Below, piece after piece: positions 14,473 to 23,564 of a stretch of DNA of 34,337 nucleotides. How positions within the stretch are numbered: position 1 is the stretch's first letter; every line of letters starts with the position of its first letter. The notes beneath the pieces were generated by a model. The model saw nothing but the letters and a program-made list of their open reading frames with translations, was not told where the DNA came from and did not search any database. Where the stretch lies: assembly GCF_900142525.1 (NCBI RefSeq), contig NZ_FRBD01000029.1, forward strand, positions 1 to 34,337. The letters run 5' to 3'. This stretch comes from Xylanibacter ruminicola. GTDB lineage: Bacteria > Bacteroidota > Bacteroidia > Bacteroidales > Bacteroidaceae. Made by a program: the position numbers and the translations under genes.

Positions 14473-14984
14473 TGAAGCGCTTGACATACTTGTTGCTGGG
14501 AGTGGTGATGGCGGCATGCTCGTCGATCGACTGTCCGGTGCAGAGTACGGTGGCTACGCTATATCAGGTGTGCGACAGCACTGGGACACAGATGGCGCTG
14601 AGCGACACAATGACCGTGGTGTCGGCACGACAGGATGGCACAGAGGCTACGCTGATAGACGGACAGGATGCCACGCTCTATAACAAGGGCTTCGGACTGA
14701 AAGAGTTTACACTGCCCATCAGCTACAAGCATCCTGAGGATGTGTTGGTGTTCCACTTTGACAATAGCAACAACAAGGATCTGCATGTAACCGACACGGT
14801 GTGGATTAAGAAAGAAGACTATCCGCACTTTGAATCGGTTGACTGCAGTGCTGCGTTCTTCCACACCATTACTGATGTGAAGTTTACGCGACACTATATC
14901 GACTCAATAGTTATTAAAAATCCATCGGTGACCTATGACTCTCAGACAGTTCATTTCTACCTCTATCCTAAGAGCAGCAATTAG
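14469..14984 (+). CDS. DUF6452 family lipoprotein
   Basis: This 171-aa protein begins MMKRLTYLLLGVVMAACSS. The lipobox MAAC puts the lipidated Cys at residue 17. The remainder looks like a beta-rich domain, with CPVQSTVATLYQVCDSTGTQ, DTVWIKKEDYPHFESVDC and a C-terminal HFYLYPK. The adjacency to a DUF6048 gene, with a 50-nt overlap, is the usual Bacteroidota arrangement for DUF6452. The function is unknown; the two proteins probably act together in the outer membrane. Family assignment is from motif memory and gene order. Confidence 0.72.
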   Translation: MMKRLTYLLLGVVMAACSSIDCPVQSTVATLYQVCDSTGTQMALSDTMTVVSARQDGTEATLIDGQDATLYNKGFGLKEFTLPISYKHPEDVLVFHFDNSNNKDLHVTDTVWIKKEDYPHFESVDCSAAFFHTITDVKFTRHYIDSIVIKNPSVTYDSQTVHFYLYPKSSN

Positions 14985-15624
14985 CATTGTGGTGCTTTCG
15001 GCATCGGTGCCTGCATCGGCTCAGAAGTTCTTCTCGTTTCAGAAAGACTCTGTGCCTGTGTTCCGTGGTTTTGCTGCATCGTTCGACCTGGTGGGAGCAG
15101 GCTTGATGGCATTGAGCGATAACGGGCAGTATGAGGGTGCGCTGCGCATCAACCTGCACGACGAGTGGTTCCCCATAGTTGAGGCTGGATTGGGTAAGGC
15201 CAACCACGACGATGAGGTGACCAAGATTCATTATAAGACTTCGGCTCCCTACTTCAGAATAGGTATCGACAAGAACCTGCTGAAGGATAAACATGGGCCT
15301 TACCGACTGTATGGCGGATTGCGCTATGCGTTTACATCGTATAAGGTAGACATAGCGCGCCAGGGACTGCAAGACCCTGTGTGGCAGTGGGATGCAGACT
15401 TCGGTATTAAGGATGCCAAGTGCAGCTACCACTGGCTGGAGGCAGTGGTGGGTGTGGATGCCCAGATAGTCGGACCTGTACACCTGGGATGGAGCGTGAG
15501 ATACAAGCGCCGCATAGCCCACAGCGAGGAAGGCGAGTTTGGTAACACCTGGTATGTGCCAGGCTTTGGCAAATTCGGCGATACGCGATTAGGCGGAACA
15601 TTCAACGTGATCATAGATATCTAA
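14935..15624 (+). CDS. DUF6048 family outer-membrane beta-barrel-like protein
   Basis: This 229-aa protein has a signal peptide ending VPASAQ at about residue 29. It continues with alternating strands typical of a small outer-membrane barrel (FRGFAASFDLVGAGLM, YRLYGGLRYAF, VHLGWSVRYKRR) and a C-terminal strand GGTFNVIIDI. It starts inside the preceding DUF6452 gene with a 50-nt overlap in another frame, so the two are probably co-translated. The function is unknown. DUF6048 proteins are found almost only next to DUF6452 in Bacteroidota. Confidence 0.75.
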   Translation: MTLRQFISTSILRAAISIVVLSASVPASAQKFFSFQKDSVPVFRGFAASFDLVGAGLMALSDNGQYEGALRINLHDEWFPIVEAGLGKANHDDEVTKIHYKTSAPYFRIGIDKNLLKDKHGPYRLYGGLRYAFTSYKVDIARQGLQDPVWQWDADFGIKDAKCSYHWLEAVVGVDAQIVGPVHLGWSVRYKRRIAHSEEGEFGNTWYVPGFGKFGDTRLGGTFNVIIDI

Positions 15625-15630
15625 ACTGTT

Positions 15631-16656
15631 ATGCAGCAAACAAGAAATAAGAAGTTGATGTGGCAGCTGCCATTCTTGGTGCTGCTGATAGTGGGAACAG
15701 TGCTCATTATACGTCATGAGCGCAACGTGCCCTACCAGAAGAGTGCCGACAAGGTGTTTGGAACCTTCTACCACGCCACGTACCAATGCGACTCGGACCT
15801 GACATATAGCATCAACGCCGAGTTGGCTAAGGTTGATGCTTCGCTGTCGCCATTCAATAAGAACTCGATTATCACGGCCGTTAACCAGAATCAGGATGTA
15901 GAGGTGAACGACATGTTCCAGGATGTGTTCTATCTGGCCCAGCAGATATCGAAAGAGACTGATGGTGCCTTCGACATTACCGTGGCCCCGCTGGTGAATG
16001 CCTGGGGATTCGGATTCAAGAACGGCATTGGGCCCACCAGCGAACAGGTGGACAGCCTGATGCAGATGATAGGCTATCAGAAGGTGTCGCTATCGGGCGG
16101 CAAGATTACCAAGACCGACGACAGGGTGATGCTGGACTGCTCGGCTATAGCCAAAGGCTATGGCACCGATGTGGTGGCACGACTGCTGCGCAGCAAGGGC
16201 ATCAAGAACTTTATGATAGAGATAGGCGGCGAGATAGTGACCAGTGGCGTGAATGCTGAGAACCAGCCTTGGCGTGTGGGCATATCGAAGCCCGTGGAAG
16301 ACCCTACGGGTAATGGCAGCGAGGTGCAGAACATTGTAAAGATTACCGACAAGGCAATGGCTACCAGTGGTAACTATCGCAACTTCTACTATAAAGACGG
16401 AAAGAGATATGCACATACCATCGACCCCAAGACGGGCTATCCTGTGCAGCACAGCATCCTATCGGCAACGGTGTTTGCCAAGAGTTGTGCGGTGGCCGAT
16501 GCATACGCTACATCGTTTATGGTGATGGGACTGGAGAGGGCAAAGCAACTGCTGGAGCAGCACCCGGAGCTGATGGCGTATCTGATATATAGCGATGAGG
16601 AGGGTAAGAATGCCGTGTGGTATTCGGCATCGCTAGAAAGCAAAATACAGAAGTAG
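15631..16656 (+). CDS. apbE: FAD:protein FMN transferase (ApbE)
   Basis: This 341-aa protein matches ApbE, which attaches FMN covalently to Thr in target proteins such as Na+-translocating NqrB/C and RnfD/G subunits. A membrane anchor or uncleaved signal (about residues 9-27) puts the enzyme on the periplasmic face. Typical motifs are the early GTFYHATY, DASLSPFNKNSII, the TDGAFDITVAPLVNAWGFG segment, the flavin/metal region LDCSAIAKGYG, EIGGEI and the C-terminal HTIDPKTGYP with CAVADAYATSFMVMG. It lies 6 nt after DUF6048 and 8 nt before a Crp/Fnr gene, so it is in an operon. Its target is not in the window. Confidence 0.93.
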   Translation: MQQTRNKKLMWQLPFLVLLIVGTVLIIRHERNVPYQKSADKVFGTFYHATYQCDSDLTYSINAELAKVDASLSPFNKNSIITAVNQNQDVEVNDMFQDVFYLAQQISKETDGAFDITVAPLVNAWGFGFKNGIGPTSEQVDSLMQMIGYQKVSLSGGKITKTDDRVMLDCSAIAKGYGTDVVARLLRSKGIKNFMIEIGGEIVTSGVNAENQPWRVGISKPVEDPTGNGSEVQNIVKITDKAMATSGNYRNFYYKDGKRYAHTIDPKTGYPVQHSILSATVFAKSCAVADAYATSFMVMGLERAKQLLEQHPELMAYLIYSDEEGKNAVWYSASLESKIQK

Positions 16657-16664
16657 ATAAAGGT

Positions 16665-17342
16665 ATGGCCGTACTGCAGTTGTTCGACAAGTTGCTACAA
16701 TTCCCCTTGTTCCAGGGCATGAGTCGCGACGATCTGGAGATAGTGGCCGGACACACCCGATTCGGATTTATGAAACTGGGTGCAGGCAAGACTGTGGTGA
16801 AGGCGGGCGATACGTGCAACCAGTTGTACTTCCTGATAAACGGCATACTGAAGGTGCGCACATACGCTGATGACTACGGCTACTCGGTTGAGGAGCAGAT
16901 GGCAGCGCCAAACATTGTGCAGCTGGAGTCGATATTCGGATACTACCAGCGCTACACCCGCGACTTTGTGGCACAGACGGATGTGAACTTCATTACCATC
17001 GACAAGGAAGAGGTGGTGAGGCTGACGGAAGACTTCCTGGTGTTCCGACTGAACATGATGAACCACTTTGCTACGCAGACTCAGAAGCAGATGAGGCAGG
17101 TGTGGAACCGACAGCCACAATCGCTCGAGGAGCGCGTGGTGCGGTTTCTGAGTCAGCATTCCTACTATCCTGCTGGGCATAAGGTGTTTAATATCCTGAT
17201 GACACGACTGGCTGAAGAAGTGAACGACAGCAGGCTGAATGTGTCGCGTGTGTTGAACGATATGCAGTACAGGGGACTGATTACGCTGAGTAGAGGAAAA
17301 ATAGAGATTAAGCAGCTAGAACGACTGCTTTACACCAAATAG
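16665..17342 (+). CDS. Crp/Fnr family transcriptional regulator
   Basis: This 225-aa protein has an N-terminal cyclic-nucleotide-binding-like beta-roll (about 10-120; KTVVKAGDTCNQLYFLINGILKV is split here around CNQLYFLINGIL) and a C-terminal winged helix-turn-helix (about 150-215) with the recognition region LAEEVNDSRLNVSRVLNDM. The four-Cys Fnr cluster is absent, so it is not a classical Fe-S Fnr. The effector ligand is unknown. The start at 16665 has an upstream AAGG-like ribosome site. A longer start inside apbE is less likely. It is the last gene of this run and is followed by a hairpin terminator. Confidence 0.88.
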   Translation: MAVLQLFDKLLQFPLFQGMSRDDLEIVAGHTRFGFMKLGAGKTVVKAGDTCNQLYFLINGILKVRTYADDYGYSVEEQMAAPNIVQLESIFGYYQRYTRDFVAQTDVNFITIDKEEVVRLTEDFLVFRLNMMNHFATQTQKQMRQVWNRQPQSLEERVVRFLSQHSYYPAGHKVFNILMTRLAEEVNDSRLNVSRVLNDMQYRGLITLSRGKIEIKQLERLLYTK

Positions 17343-17374
17343 AAACGGCTAATATGGCCGTTTTCAACTTTTTT
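17343..17374 (+). terminator. Probable terminator after the Crp/Fnr gene
   Basis: AAACGGC (17343-17349) pairs with GCCGTTT (17357-17363) around a short AT-rich loop. It is followed by T-rich sequence TTTTCAACTTTTTT. The stem is short and the T-run is interrupted, so efficiency is uncertain. Confidence 0.65.
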
Positions 17375-17409
17375 AATGCATAGATTTGCTCAGTATCGGA
17401 TTTTTGTAG

Positions 17410-17417
17410 TAACTTTG
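17410..17417 (+). promoter_or_regulatory. Bacteroidota -7 box for the M3 peptidase operon
   Basis: TAACTTTG followed by CG lies 19 nt upstream of the M3 peptidase start at 17437. Confidence 0.72.
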
Positions 17418-17436
17418 CGCCTTAAATAAAGTTAGT

Positions 17437-19521
17437 ATGAATACAAACGAAAATATTGAGAGAACGAACCCGTTTTTCGAACCTTACAACACACCTCACG
17501 ACACAGCTCCTTTTAATCGTATCCGACTGGAAGATTACGAAGAGGCTATGTTGGAGGGAATACGTCGTGATGATGAACAGATAGAGAAGATTATCAATAA
17601 TCCTGCCAAGCCTACTTTCGACAACACCATTATCAGCGTTGACGACGAGAAGGATAAGGATGGATATTACGATTTGCTGGGACGCGTGTCGACAGTGTTC
17701 TTTAATCTGCTGTCGGCCGAGACCAACGACGATATGGATGCGCTGGCACAGAAGATGAGTCCGATACTGACCAAGCACTCAAACGATATACGACTGAATG
17801 AGAAACTGTTTGAACGCATCAAATATGTGCACCAGCATCATCGCAAGCTGACACCAGAAGAGAAGATGCTGCTGGATAACTGCTACGACGGATTTGTGCG
17901 TAGTGGTGCGCTGCTGGATACTGCAGGCAAAGAGCGCCTGCGCCAGTTGACTGAGGAGGCCTCGATGCTGGGACTGCAGTTCTCGCAGAACCTGCTGAAG
18001 GAGAACAAGGCATTTACACTGCATATTACTGACGAGAAGCAACTTGACGGTCTGCCCGATACAGCCCGCGAGGCAGCTGCACTGGCAGCCAAGGAGGCTG
18101 AAAAAGAGGGATGGCTGTTTACACTCGACTTCCCATCGTACTCGCCATTCATGACTTATTCTACGCAGCGCGAGCTCCGCAAGCAGCTATATATGGCCAA
18201 GAATACAGAGTGTATCCACGATAACGAGGAGAACAATCTGGAGATATGCAAGCGCCTGATAAACCTGCGCCGCGAACTGGCTCAGCTGTTAGGACATAAG
18301 ACCTATGCCGACTACGTGCTGAAGCACCGTATGGCAGGTAACGTGCGCAACGTGTATAAACTGCTGAACGATCTGATAAAGGCCTATAAGCCTACAGCCA
18401 TGAAGGAGGTGGAAGCCATAGAGAAGATGGCGCGTAAGCTGGAGGGTAAGGACTTTAAGCTGGAGCCATGGGACTTGTCGTTCTACTCGCACAAGCTGAA
18501 GCTTGAGAAATATAATTTGGATGCCGAGATGTTGCGCCCATACTTCGAACTGTCGAAGGTCATCGATGGTGTGTTCGGACTGGCCAACCGTCTGTACGGC
18601 ATCACATTCAAGGAGAACAAGGATATTCCAGTATATCATCCTGATGTAAAGGCATACGAGGTGTTTGATGAAGACGGCTCATTCTTGGCTGTGTTCTATG
18701 CCGACTTCCATCCCCGCAAGGGTAAGCAGGGTGGCGCCTGGATGACTGAATACCAGGGACAGTGGATCACCAAGGAGGGTGAGAATGTGCGTCCGCACGT
18801 CAGCGTGGTGATGAACCTGACTAAGCCTACTGAAGAAAAGCCTGCGCTGCTGACACTGGGCGAAGTGGAGACATTCCTGCACGAGTTCGGACACTCGCTT
18901 CATGGCATGTTTGCCAACACCCGCTTTGAGAGTCTGAGCGGTACTAACGTATGGTGGGACTTTGTGGAGCTGCCATCGCAGTTTATGGAGAACTTCGCCA
19001 TCGAGAAGGAGTTCCTGCGCACCTTTGCATTCCATTATCAGACTGGCGAGCCATTGCCCGATGAACTGATAGACCGCATTGTTCGCAGTCGTAACTTCAA
19101 TGTGGCATACGCCTGCATACGTCAGGTAAGCTTCGGACTGCTGGATATGGCCTACTACACCCAGAAGGATGAGTTTAAGGAAGATATCATCCCATTCGAG
19201 AAGAAGGCCTGGGAGAAAGCGATGATACTGCCACAGCTGCCCGACACCTGTATGACGGTGCAGTTCTCGCACATCATGGCTGGTGGTTATGCTGCTGGCT
19301 ACTACAGCTACAAGTGGGCCGAGGTGCTCGATGCCGATGCCTTTAGCGTATTCAAGAAACATGGTATCTTCGATAAGAAGACTGCCAGCAGTTTCCGCGA
19401 AAACATCCTGTCGAAAGGTGGCACGGAGAATCCGATGACATTATACAAACGATTCAAGGGTGGCGAACTCACCATTGATGCATTACTTAAAAGAAATGGA
19501 ATCAAACGACAAGCAAAGTAA
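17437..19521 (+). CDS. M3 family oligopeptidase (peptidyl-dipeptidase Dcp-like)
   Basis: This 694-aa zinc metallopeptidase belongs to family M3 (oligopeptidase A/Dcp), which cleaves short peptides. The zinc site HEFGH is at residues 482-486 (His482, Glu483, His486), and the downstream Glu ligand is in the SLSGTNVWWDFVELPSQ region. No signal peptide is seen, so it is probably cytosolic, unlike some exported Dcp relatives in Bacteroidales. The typical C-terminal part with GGYAAGYYSYKWAEVLDADAF is present, and its length fits the family. It is the first gene of a four-gene run and overlaps the deaminase by 26 nt. Confidence 0.92.
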   Translation: MNTNENIERTNPFFEPYNTPHDTAPFNRIRLEDYEEAMLEGIRRDDEQIEKIINNPAKPTFDNTIISVDDEKDKDGYYDLLGRVSTVFFNLLSAETNDDMDALAQKMSPILTKHSNDIRLNEKLFERIKYVHQHHRKLTPEEKMLLDNCYDGFVRSGALLDTAGKERLRQLTEEASMLGLQFSQNLLKENKAFTLHITDEKQLDGLPDTAREAAALAAKEAEKEGWLFTLDFPSYSPFMTYSTQRELRKQLYMAKNTECIHDNEENNLEICKRLINLRRELAQLLGHKTYADYVLKHRMAGNVRNVYKLLNDLIKAYKPTAMKEVEAIEKMARKLEGKDFKLEPWDLSFYSHKLKLEKYNLDAEMLRPYFELSKVIDGVFGLANRLYGITFKENKDIPVYHPDVKAYEVFDEDGSFLAVFYADFHPRKGKQGGAWMTEYQGQWITKEGENVRPHVSVVMNLTKPTEEKPALLTLGEVETFLHEFGHSLHGMFANTRFESLSGTNVWWDFVELPSQFMENFAIEKEFLRTFAFHYQTGEPLPDELIDRIVRSRNFNVAYACIRQVSFGLLDMAYYTQKDEFKEDIIPFEKKAWEKAMILPQLPDTCMTVQFSHIMAGGYAAGYYSYKWAEVLDADAFSVFKKHGIFDKKTASSFRENILSKGGTENPMTLYKRFKGGELTIDALLKRNGIKRQAK

Positions 19522-19939
19522 GCTTGATGTGCGCTATCTGAAGATGGCACGTATCTGGGCTGAGAACTCCTACTGCAAGCGTCGTCAGGTGGGAGCACTG
19601 GTGGTCAAGGATAAAATGATTATCAGCGATGGTTATAATGGTACTCCAAGCGGATTTGAAAACGTTTGTGAGGACGATGATAACGTGACCAAGCCTTATG
19701 TGCTGCATGCTGAGGCTAATGCAATAACTAAACTGGCACGTAGTAACAACAACAGCGAAGGGGCCACTATTTATATCACCGCCTCGCCCTGTATCGAATG
19801 TGCCAAGCTGATTATACAGGCTGGTATCAAGCGTGTGGTTTATGGCGAGAAGTACCGACTGACTGATGGTATCGAACTGCTGGAGCGCGCTGGTATCGAG
19901 GTGATTTACATTGGGCTGGATGAAGGAGAGAAGGAGTAA
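19496..19939 (+). CDS. dCMP deaminase / ComE-like cytidylate deaminase
   Basis: This 147-aa protein belongs to the zinc-dependent cytidine/dCMP deaminase family; dCMP deaminase makes dUMP for thymidylate synthesis. The zinc site consists of His and Glu in HAEANAI and the two cysteines in SPCIECAK. Substrate-side segments SYCKRRQVGALVV and DGYNGTPSGFENVCE match dCMP deaminases rather than free cytidine deaminases. The start ATG at 19496 has an A-rich ribosome site and overlaps the M3 gene by 26 nt; GTG at 19460 is a less likely alternative. Translation is probably coupled to the upstream gene. Confidence 0.9.
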   Translation: MESNDKQSKLDVRYLKMARIWAENSYCKRRQVGALVVKDKMIISDGYNGTPSGFENVCEDDDNVTKPYVLHAEANAITKLARSNNNSEGATIYITASPCIECAKLIIQAGIKRVVYGEKYRLTDGIELLERAGIEVIYIGLDEGEKE

Positions 19940-19948
19940 GATTAAGAT

Positions 19949-21649
19949 ATGAGTAAAAATAGCACAAACCGATTAATGCCTTTGCTGATGGCCGTATGTG
20001 TGGTCGTGGGCATTGTGGTGGGCACATTCTATGCCAACCACTTCTCGGGCAATCGACTGAATATTATTAATTCGAGCGGAAACAAGTTGAACAACCTGCT
20101 CCGCATTATCGACGATCAGTATGTGGATACCGTCAACATCAACGATTTGGTAGAGAAGGCCATGCCACAGATTCTGGCAGAGCTTGATCCACACTCGGTA
20201 TATATCAGTGCCCGTGATGGCGAGATAGCCAACGATGACCTGCGTGGATCGTTCTTTGGCATTGGTATCGAGTTTACCATCCGTCAGGACACCATCCGTG
20301 TGCAGAATGTAATAGGCAACGGTCCTGCTGAGCGCGCTGGCGTGATTGCTGGCGATAAGATTGTGGAGGTTGACGACTCGATATTCGTAGGTAAGAAGGT
20401 GACCAACGAGGAGGCTATGCATCGCCTGAAAGGACCAAAGGACACCAAGGTGAAGCTGGGCATTCTGCGCTATGGCGAGAAGAAGCTGCACCACATTACC
20501 ATCACCCGTGGTGAGATTCCTACTAAGAGCGTTACAGCATGCTATATGCTCGATCAGGATTGTGGTTACATCAAGATTCGTAACTTTGGCGAAAATACCT
20601 ATCCTGAGTTGCTCATTGCTCTGGCTAAGCTCTCGCAGCAGAGCTTTAGCAATCTGGTAATCGACCTGCGTGGTAACACGGGTGGATACCTGGAGTCAGC
20701 CGTACAGATAGCTAATGAGTTCCTGTCGCGCGGACAGCTCATCGTGTATACGCAGGGCCGTGCGTTCCCACGTCAGGACTATCGTGCCGATGGCCGTGGC
20801 TCTTATCAGCGCCTGCCATTGGTAGTGCTGGTTGACGAGAGCTCAGCTTCGGCCTCAGAGATTCTGGCTGGTGCCATTCAGGATAACGACCGTGGTACTA
20901 TTATTGGTCGACGCTCGTTTGGTAAGGGACTGGTACAGAAGCCCATGGAGTTTAGCGACCACTCGATGATACGTCTTACCATTGCACGTTACTACACCCC
21001 TTCTGGACGTTGTATCCAGAAACCATATAACAATGGTAACCACTATGATGACGACTGGCTGACACGTTATCAGCATGGTGAGTTCTTCTCGCAGGATAGC
21101 ATCAAGCATACGGGTCCGGAGTATCACACCAACAACGGTCGTATCGTATATGGTGGTGGTGGTATCACGCCTGATATCTTTATCCCAGAGGATACGCTTG
21201 GTGTGACATCTTATTATAAGGAGGCTGCCATGTCGGGACTCATTCTGCAGTTTGCATTCACTTATACGGATGATAATCGTGCCAAGCTCAGTGCCCTGAA
21301 GGGTGTGAAGGAGATGGAGACCTATCTGAAGCGCCAGAATATACTTGAGCAGTTTGTGGTATATGCTGATAAGAACGGCCTGAAGCGCCGTAACCTGATG
21401 ATACAGAAATCGCAGAAGCTGCTGGAGCGCTTCGTGATAAGTCGTATCATATACAACATCCACAGCGAGCAGTCGTGGACAGAGTATCTGAATCAGGATG
21501 ATCCGGTGATTAAGGAAACGCTACGCCTGTTCCACAACGAGGGCGCATTCCCACAGAAGCCCGTGGCTGGTGCCAGGGGTAAGAATGTGGCCAAGGCAGG
21601 CGACGGTCGTGCCATTCGTCAGATAAACACTTTGATAGCCCATGCTTAA
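19949..21649 (+). CDS. S41 family C-terminal processing peptidase
   Basis: This 566-aa protein is a CtpA/Prc-like serine protease of the periplasm. Residues 10-28 form a signal anchor. A PDZ domain follows at about 100-185 (GPAERAGVIAGDKIVEV), then the S41 catalytic domain. The nucleophile is Ser301 in SSASASEIL and the general base is Lys326 in RRSFGKGLVQ; the 25-residue spacing equals that of Prc. The substrate-entry strand VIDLRGNTGGYL is present. It starts 9 nt after the deaminase gene and overlaps the cyclo-ligase gene by 8 nt, so these genes form an operon. Its substrates are unknown; envelope-protein processing is the usual role. Confidence 0.93.
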   Translation: MSKNSTNRLMPLLMAVCVVVGIVVGTFYANHFSGNRLNIINSSGNKLNNLLRIIDDQYVDTVNINDLVEKAMPQILAELDPHSVYISARDGEIANDDLRGSFFGIGIEFTIRQDTIRVQNVIGNGPAERAGVIAGDKIVEVDDSIFVGKKVTNEEAMHRLKGPKDTKVKLGILRYGEKKLHHITITRGEIPTKSVTACYMLDQDCGYIKIRNFGENTYPELLIALAKLSQQSFSNLVIDLRGNTGGYLESAVQIANEFLSRGQLIVYTQGRAFPRQDYRADGRGSYQRLPLVVLVDESSASASEILAGAIQDNDRGTIIGRRSFGKGLVQKPMEFSDHSMIRLTIARYYTPSGRCIQKPYNNGNHYDDDWLTRYQHGEFFSQDSIKHTGPEYHTNNGRIVYGGGGITPDIFIPEDTLGVTSYYKEAAMSGLILQFAFTYTDDNRAKLSALKGVKEMETYLKRQNILEQFVVYADKNGLKRRNLMIQKSQKLLERFVISRIIYNIHSEQSWTEYLNQDDPVIKETLRLFHNEGAFPQKPVAGARGKNVAKAGDGRAIRQINTLIAHA

Positions 21650-22172
21650 AAGCGAGCTTAGGCGTTTGATACGTGAAAAGAAAGGACAGTTCACTCAGCA
21701 GCAGCTGTGTGAACTGTCGCTGCCTATAGTGGGGCGTATCAAGCCTATGCTTAAGGATGCCAAGACCATCGTGGCTTATTACTCGCTGCCTGATGAAGTG
21801 GATACGCATGGTTTTATCGACCAGCTGCTGGCTGATGGTAAAACGGTTTATCTGCCTAAGGTGATTAGCAACGAGGAGATGGTGTTATGCCGCTATACTG
21901 GAGCTGAAAGTCTGAGCCTGGGGGCTTTCGGTATTATGGAGCCTGTAGGACGGCAGATAGCTGCTGATGAGGTGATAGATGCGGTACTGGTGCCAGGTAT
22001 GGCCTTTGATGGCGATGGCAACCGATTGGGTAGGGGAAAGGGGTATTACGACCGTTTCCTGAAGTCGCTCAGCCATCCACGCCCCCAACTGATAGGCGTG
22101 TGCTTTGATTTTCAGAAAGTGGATATGGTACCCACAGCGTCTACTGATGTAAGGGTAGATGTGGTAGTCTAG
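21642..22172 (+). CDS. 5-formyltetrahydrofolate cyclo-ligase
   Basis: This 176-aa protein matches the YgfA/MTHFS family, which converts 5-formyl-THF to 5,10-methenyl-THF using ATP. Motifs are the N-terminal KSELRRLIREKK, the YYSLPDEVDT substrate segment, PGMAFD and the nucleotide/Mg loop GRGKGYYDRFL. Length is normal. It overlaps the S41 gene by 8 nt and ends the plus-strand run. Its TAG stop lies in a CTAG palindrome that also supplies the stop of the convergent DUF721 gene. With the deaminase upstream it links the run to one-carbon and thymidylate metabolism. Confidence 0.93.
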   Translation: MLKSELRRLIREKKGQFTQQQLCELSLPIVGRIKPMLKDAKTIVAYYSLPDEVDTHGFIDQLLADGKTVYLPKVISNEEMVLCRYTGAESLSLGAFGIMEPVGRQIAADEVIDAVLVPGMAFDGDGNRLGRGKGYYDRFLKSLSHPRPQLIGVCFDFQKVDMVPTASTDVRVDVVV

Positions 22173-22459
22173 TGGAATCGTATCTCGGCTATTACCTGGC
22201 TACCTACGTGGGCATTCAGTTTCCTAACCAGTTCGCTGCGCATCATCATCATGTCTGAACGCAGGGCCGGGCTGGTAAGATGTACAAACAATGTCTGGTT
22301 CTTGATAAACATGCCGTCGGTATAGCTGGCAATCATGGGGCCCACTACTTCGGGCCACGAATCGATGAGTCGTTTCTGTAGCAGTGGTGTCTCAAGTCCC
22401 TGAGCGCGCAGGTTCTTGAGAATCAAGTCTTTTATCTGGTTTACGTCGCGCTTAAACAT
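22169..22459 (-). CDS. DUF721 (DciA-like) protein
   Basis: This 96-aa protein is a DUF721 domain, starting MFKRDVNQIKDLILKNLR and including WPEVVGPMIASYTD and the strand NQTLFVHLTSPALRSDM. DUF721 includes DciA, the loader or recruiter of the replicative helicase DnaB in bacteria lacking DnaC. Its overlap with recF by 8 nt fits a DNA replication/repair pairing. A DciA function here is inferred from family membership. Confidence 0.85.
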   Translation of the reverse strand: MFKRDVNQIKDLILKNLRAQGLETPLLQKRLIDSWPEVVGPMIASYTDGMFIKNQTLFVHLTSPALRSDMMMMRSELVRKLNAHVGSQVIAEIRFH

Positions 22460-23552
22460 CCTTCTTTACTTCTTCTATTTCGCCGTTGTCAACATGGAAT
22501 ATCTTATAGTCGAGCGATGATCTGCTCAGAATCAGATCCAGGTGGTCGCGATTGGTATCGGTAATGAAAATCTGTCCGTATTCATCGCCTGCCACCAGCT
22601 TTACTATCTGTTCTACGCGCTGGGCATCGAGCTTATCGAAGATGTCGTCGAGCAGCAGCAGCGGTGTGGTCTTAGAGTTGGTGCGCTTCAGGAAGTCGAA
22701 CTGTGCCAGTTTGAGCGCTATCACAAACGTCTTGTTCTGGCCCTGACTACCCTCGCGCTTCATCAGGTGCCCGCCAAGCGTTATCTCAAGGTCGTCGCGG
22801 TGGATGCCGTGCAGCGAGTAGCCTATGGCGCGATCCTTGAAACGGTCGCGCTGTATCACTTCGAGCAGTGGGCCGCGCTGGCAGTGCGAAATGTAGTTCA
22901 AACCTACCTGTTCGCGGTTCTCTGCAATCGTCTCGTGTATGCGCTGGAAGATAGGGGTGAGTTCTTCAACAAAAGCCTTGCGTGCCTGATAGATGCGCTC
23001 GCCCTCGATGGCCATCTGCTCCTCGAATAGGCTCATCACATCTATGTTTGGCTCGTCTTCCTGTTTCAGCATGGCGTTGCGCTGCTGCAGGGCTTTGTTA
23101 TAGCGGTTCATCGCCTCCATATAACCATGGTCGTACTGCGATATCACCATGTCCATCAGGCGGCGTCGCTCCTCGCTGCCACCCTCAATCAGCAGGGTGT
23201 CGGATGGCGACACCACTACAATGGGTATCAGTCCGATATGTTCTGACAAACGGCGATACTCCTTTTTGTTGCGCTTGAAGTGCTTTTTGGTGCCGCGCTT
23301 CATACCGCAGTAAATATGCAAATCGCCCTCGTAGGCGCCCTCTAAAACAAAGAACTCAGCCCCGTGGCGGATGACCTGCGAGTCGATGGGATTGTTGGCC
23401 GAATGGCAGAACGACAAATAGTATATAGCATCGAGCACATTGGTCTTGCCAACCCCATTCTGTCCTATCAGGCAGTTGATTTTGGGCGAGAACTCAAGTG
23501 TGGCCTCTGCTATGTTCTTGTAATTGATAACTGATATCTTTTCTAAAATCAT
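22452..23552 (-). CDS. recF: DNA replication/repair protein RecF
   Basis: This 366-aa SMC-like ATPase loads RecA on gapped DNA together with RecO and RecR. Motifs are Walker A GQNGVGKTNVLDAIYYLSF near the N-terminus, the ABC signature region with SQGQNKTFVIALKLAQ, and Walker B LLLLDDIFDKLD. The start chosen is ATG at 23552 (MILEKISVINYKN), the usual RecF N-terminus. A longer in-frame start at 23579 would place the TACCTTTG promoter box inside the coding region. The box leaves almost no 5' leader. It overlaps DUF721 by 8 nt. Confidence 0.95.
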   Translation of the reverse strand: MILEKISVINYKNIAEATLEFSPKINCLIGQNGVGKTNVLDAIYYLSFCHSANNPIDSQVIRHGAEFFVLEGAYEGDLHIYCGMKRGTKKHFKRNKKEYRRLSEHIGLIPIVVVSPSDTLLIEGGSEERRRLMDMVISQYDHGYMEAMNRYNKALQQRNAMLKQEDEPNIDVMSLFEEQMAIEGERIYQARKAFVEELTPIFQRIHETIAENREQVGLNYISHCQRGPLLEVIQRDRFKDRAIGYSLHGIHRDDLEITLGGHLMKREGSQGQNKTFVIALKLAQFDFLKRTNSKTTPLLLLDDIFDKLDAQRVEQIVKLVAGDEYGQIFITDTNRDHLDLILSRSSLDYKIFHVDNGEIEEVKKDV

Positions 23553-23556
23553 AGTG

Positions 23557-23564
23557 CAAAGGTA
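23557..23564 (-). promoter_or_regulatory. Bacteroidota -7 box directly before recF
   Basis: The minus strand reads TACCTTTG followed by C, ending 5 nt upstream of the recF ATG. If used, the mRNA would be leaderless or nearly so. Confidence 0.55.
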
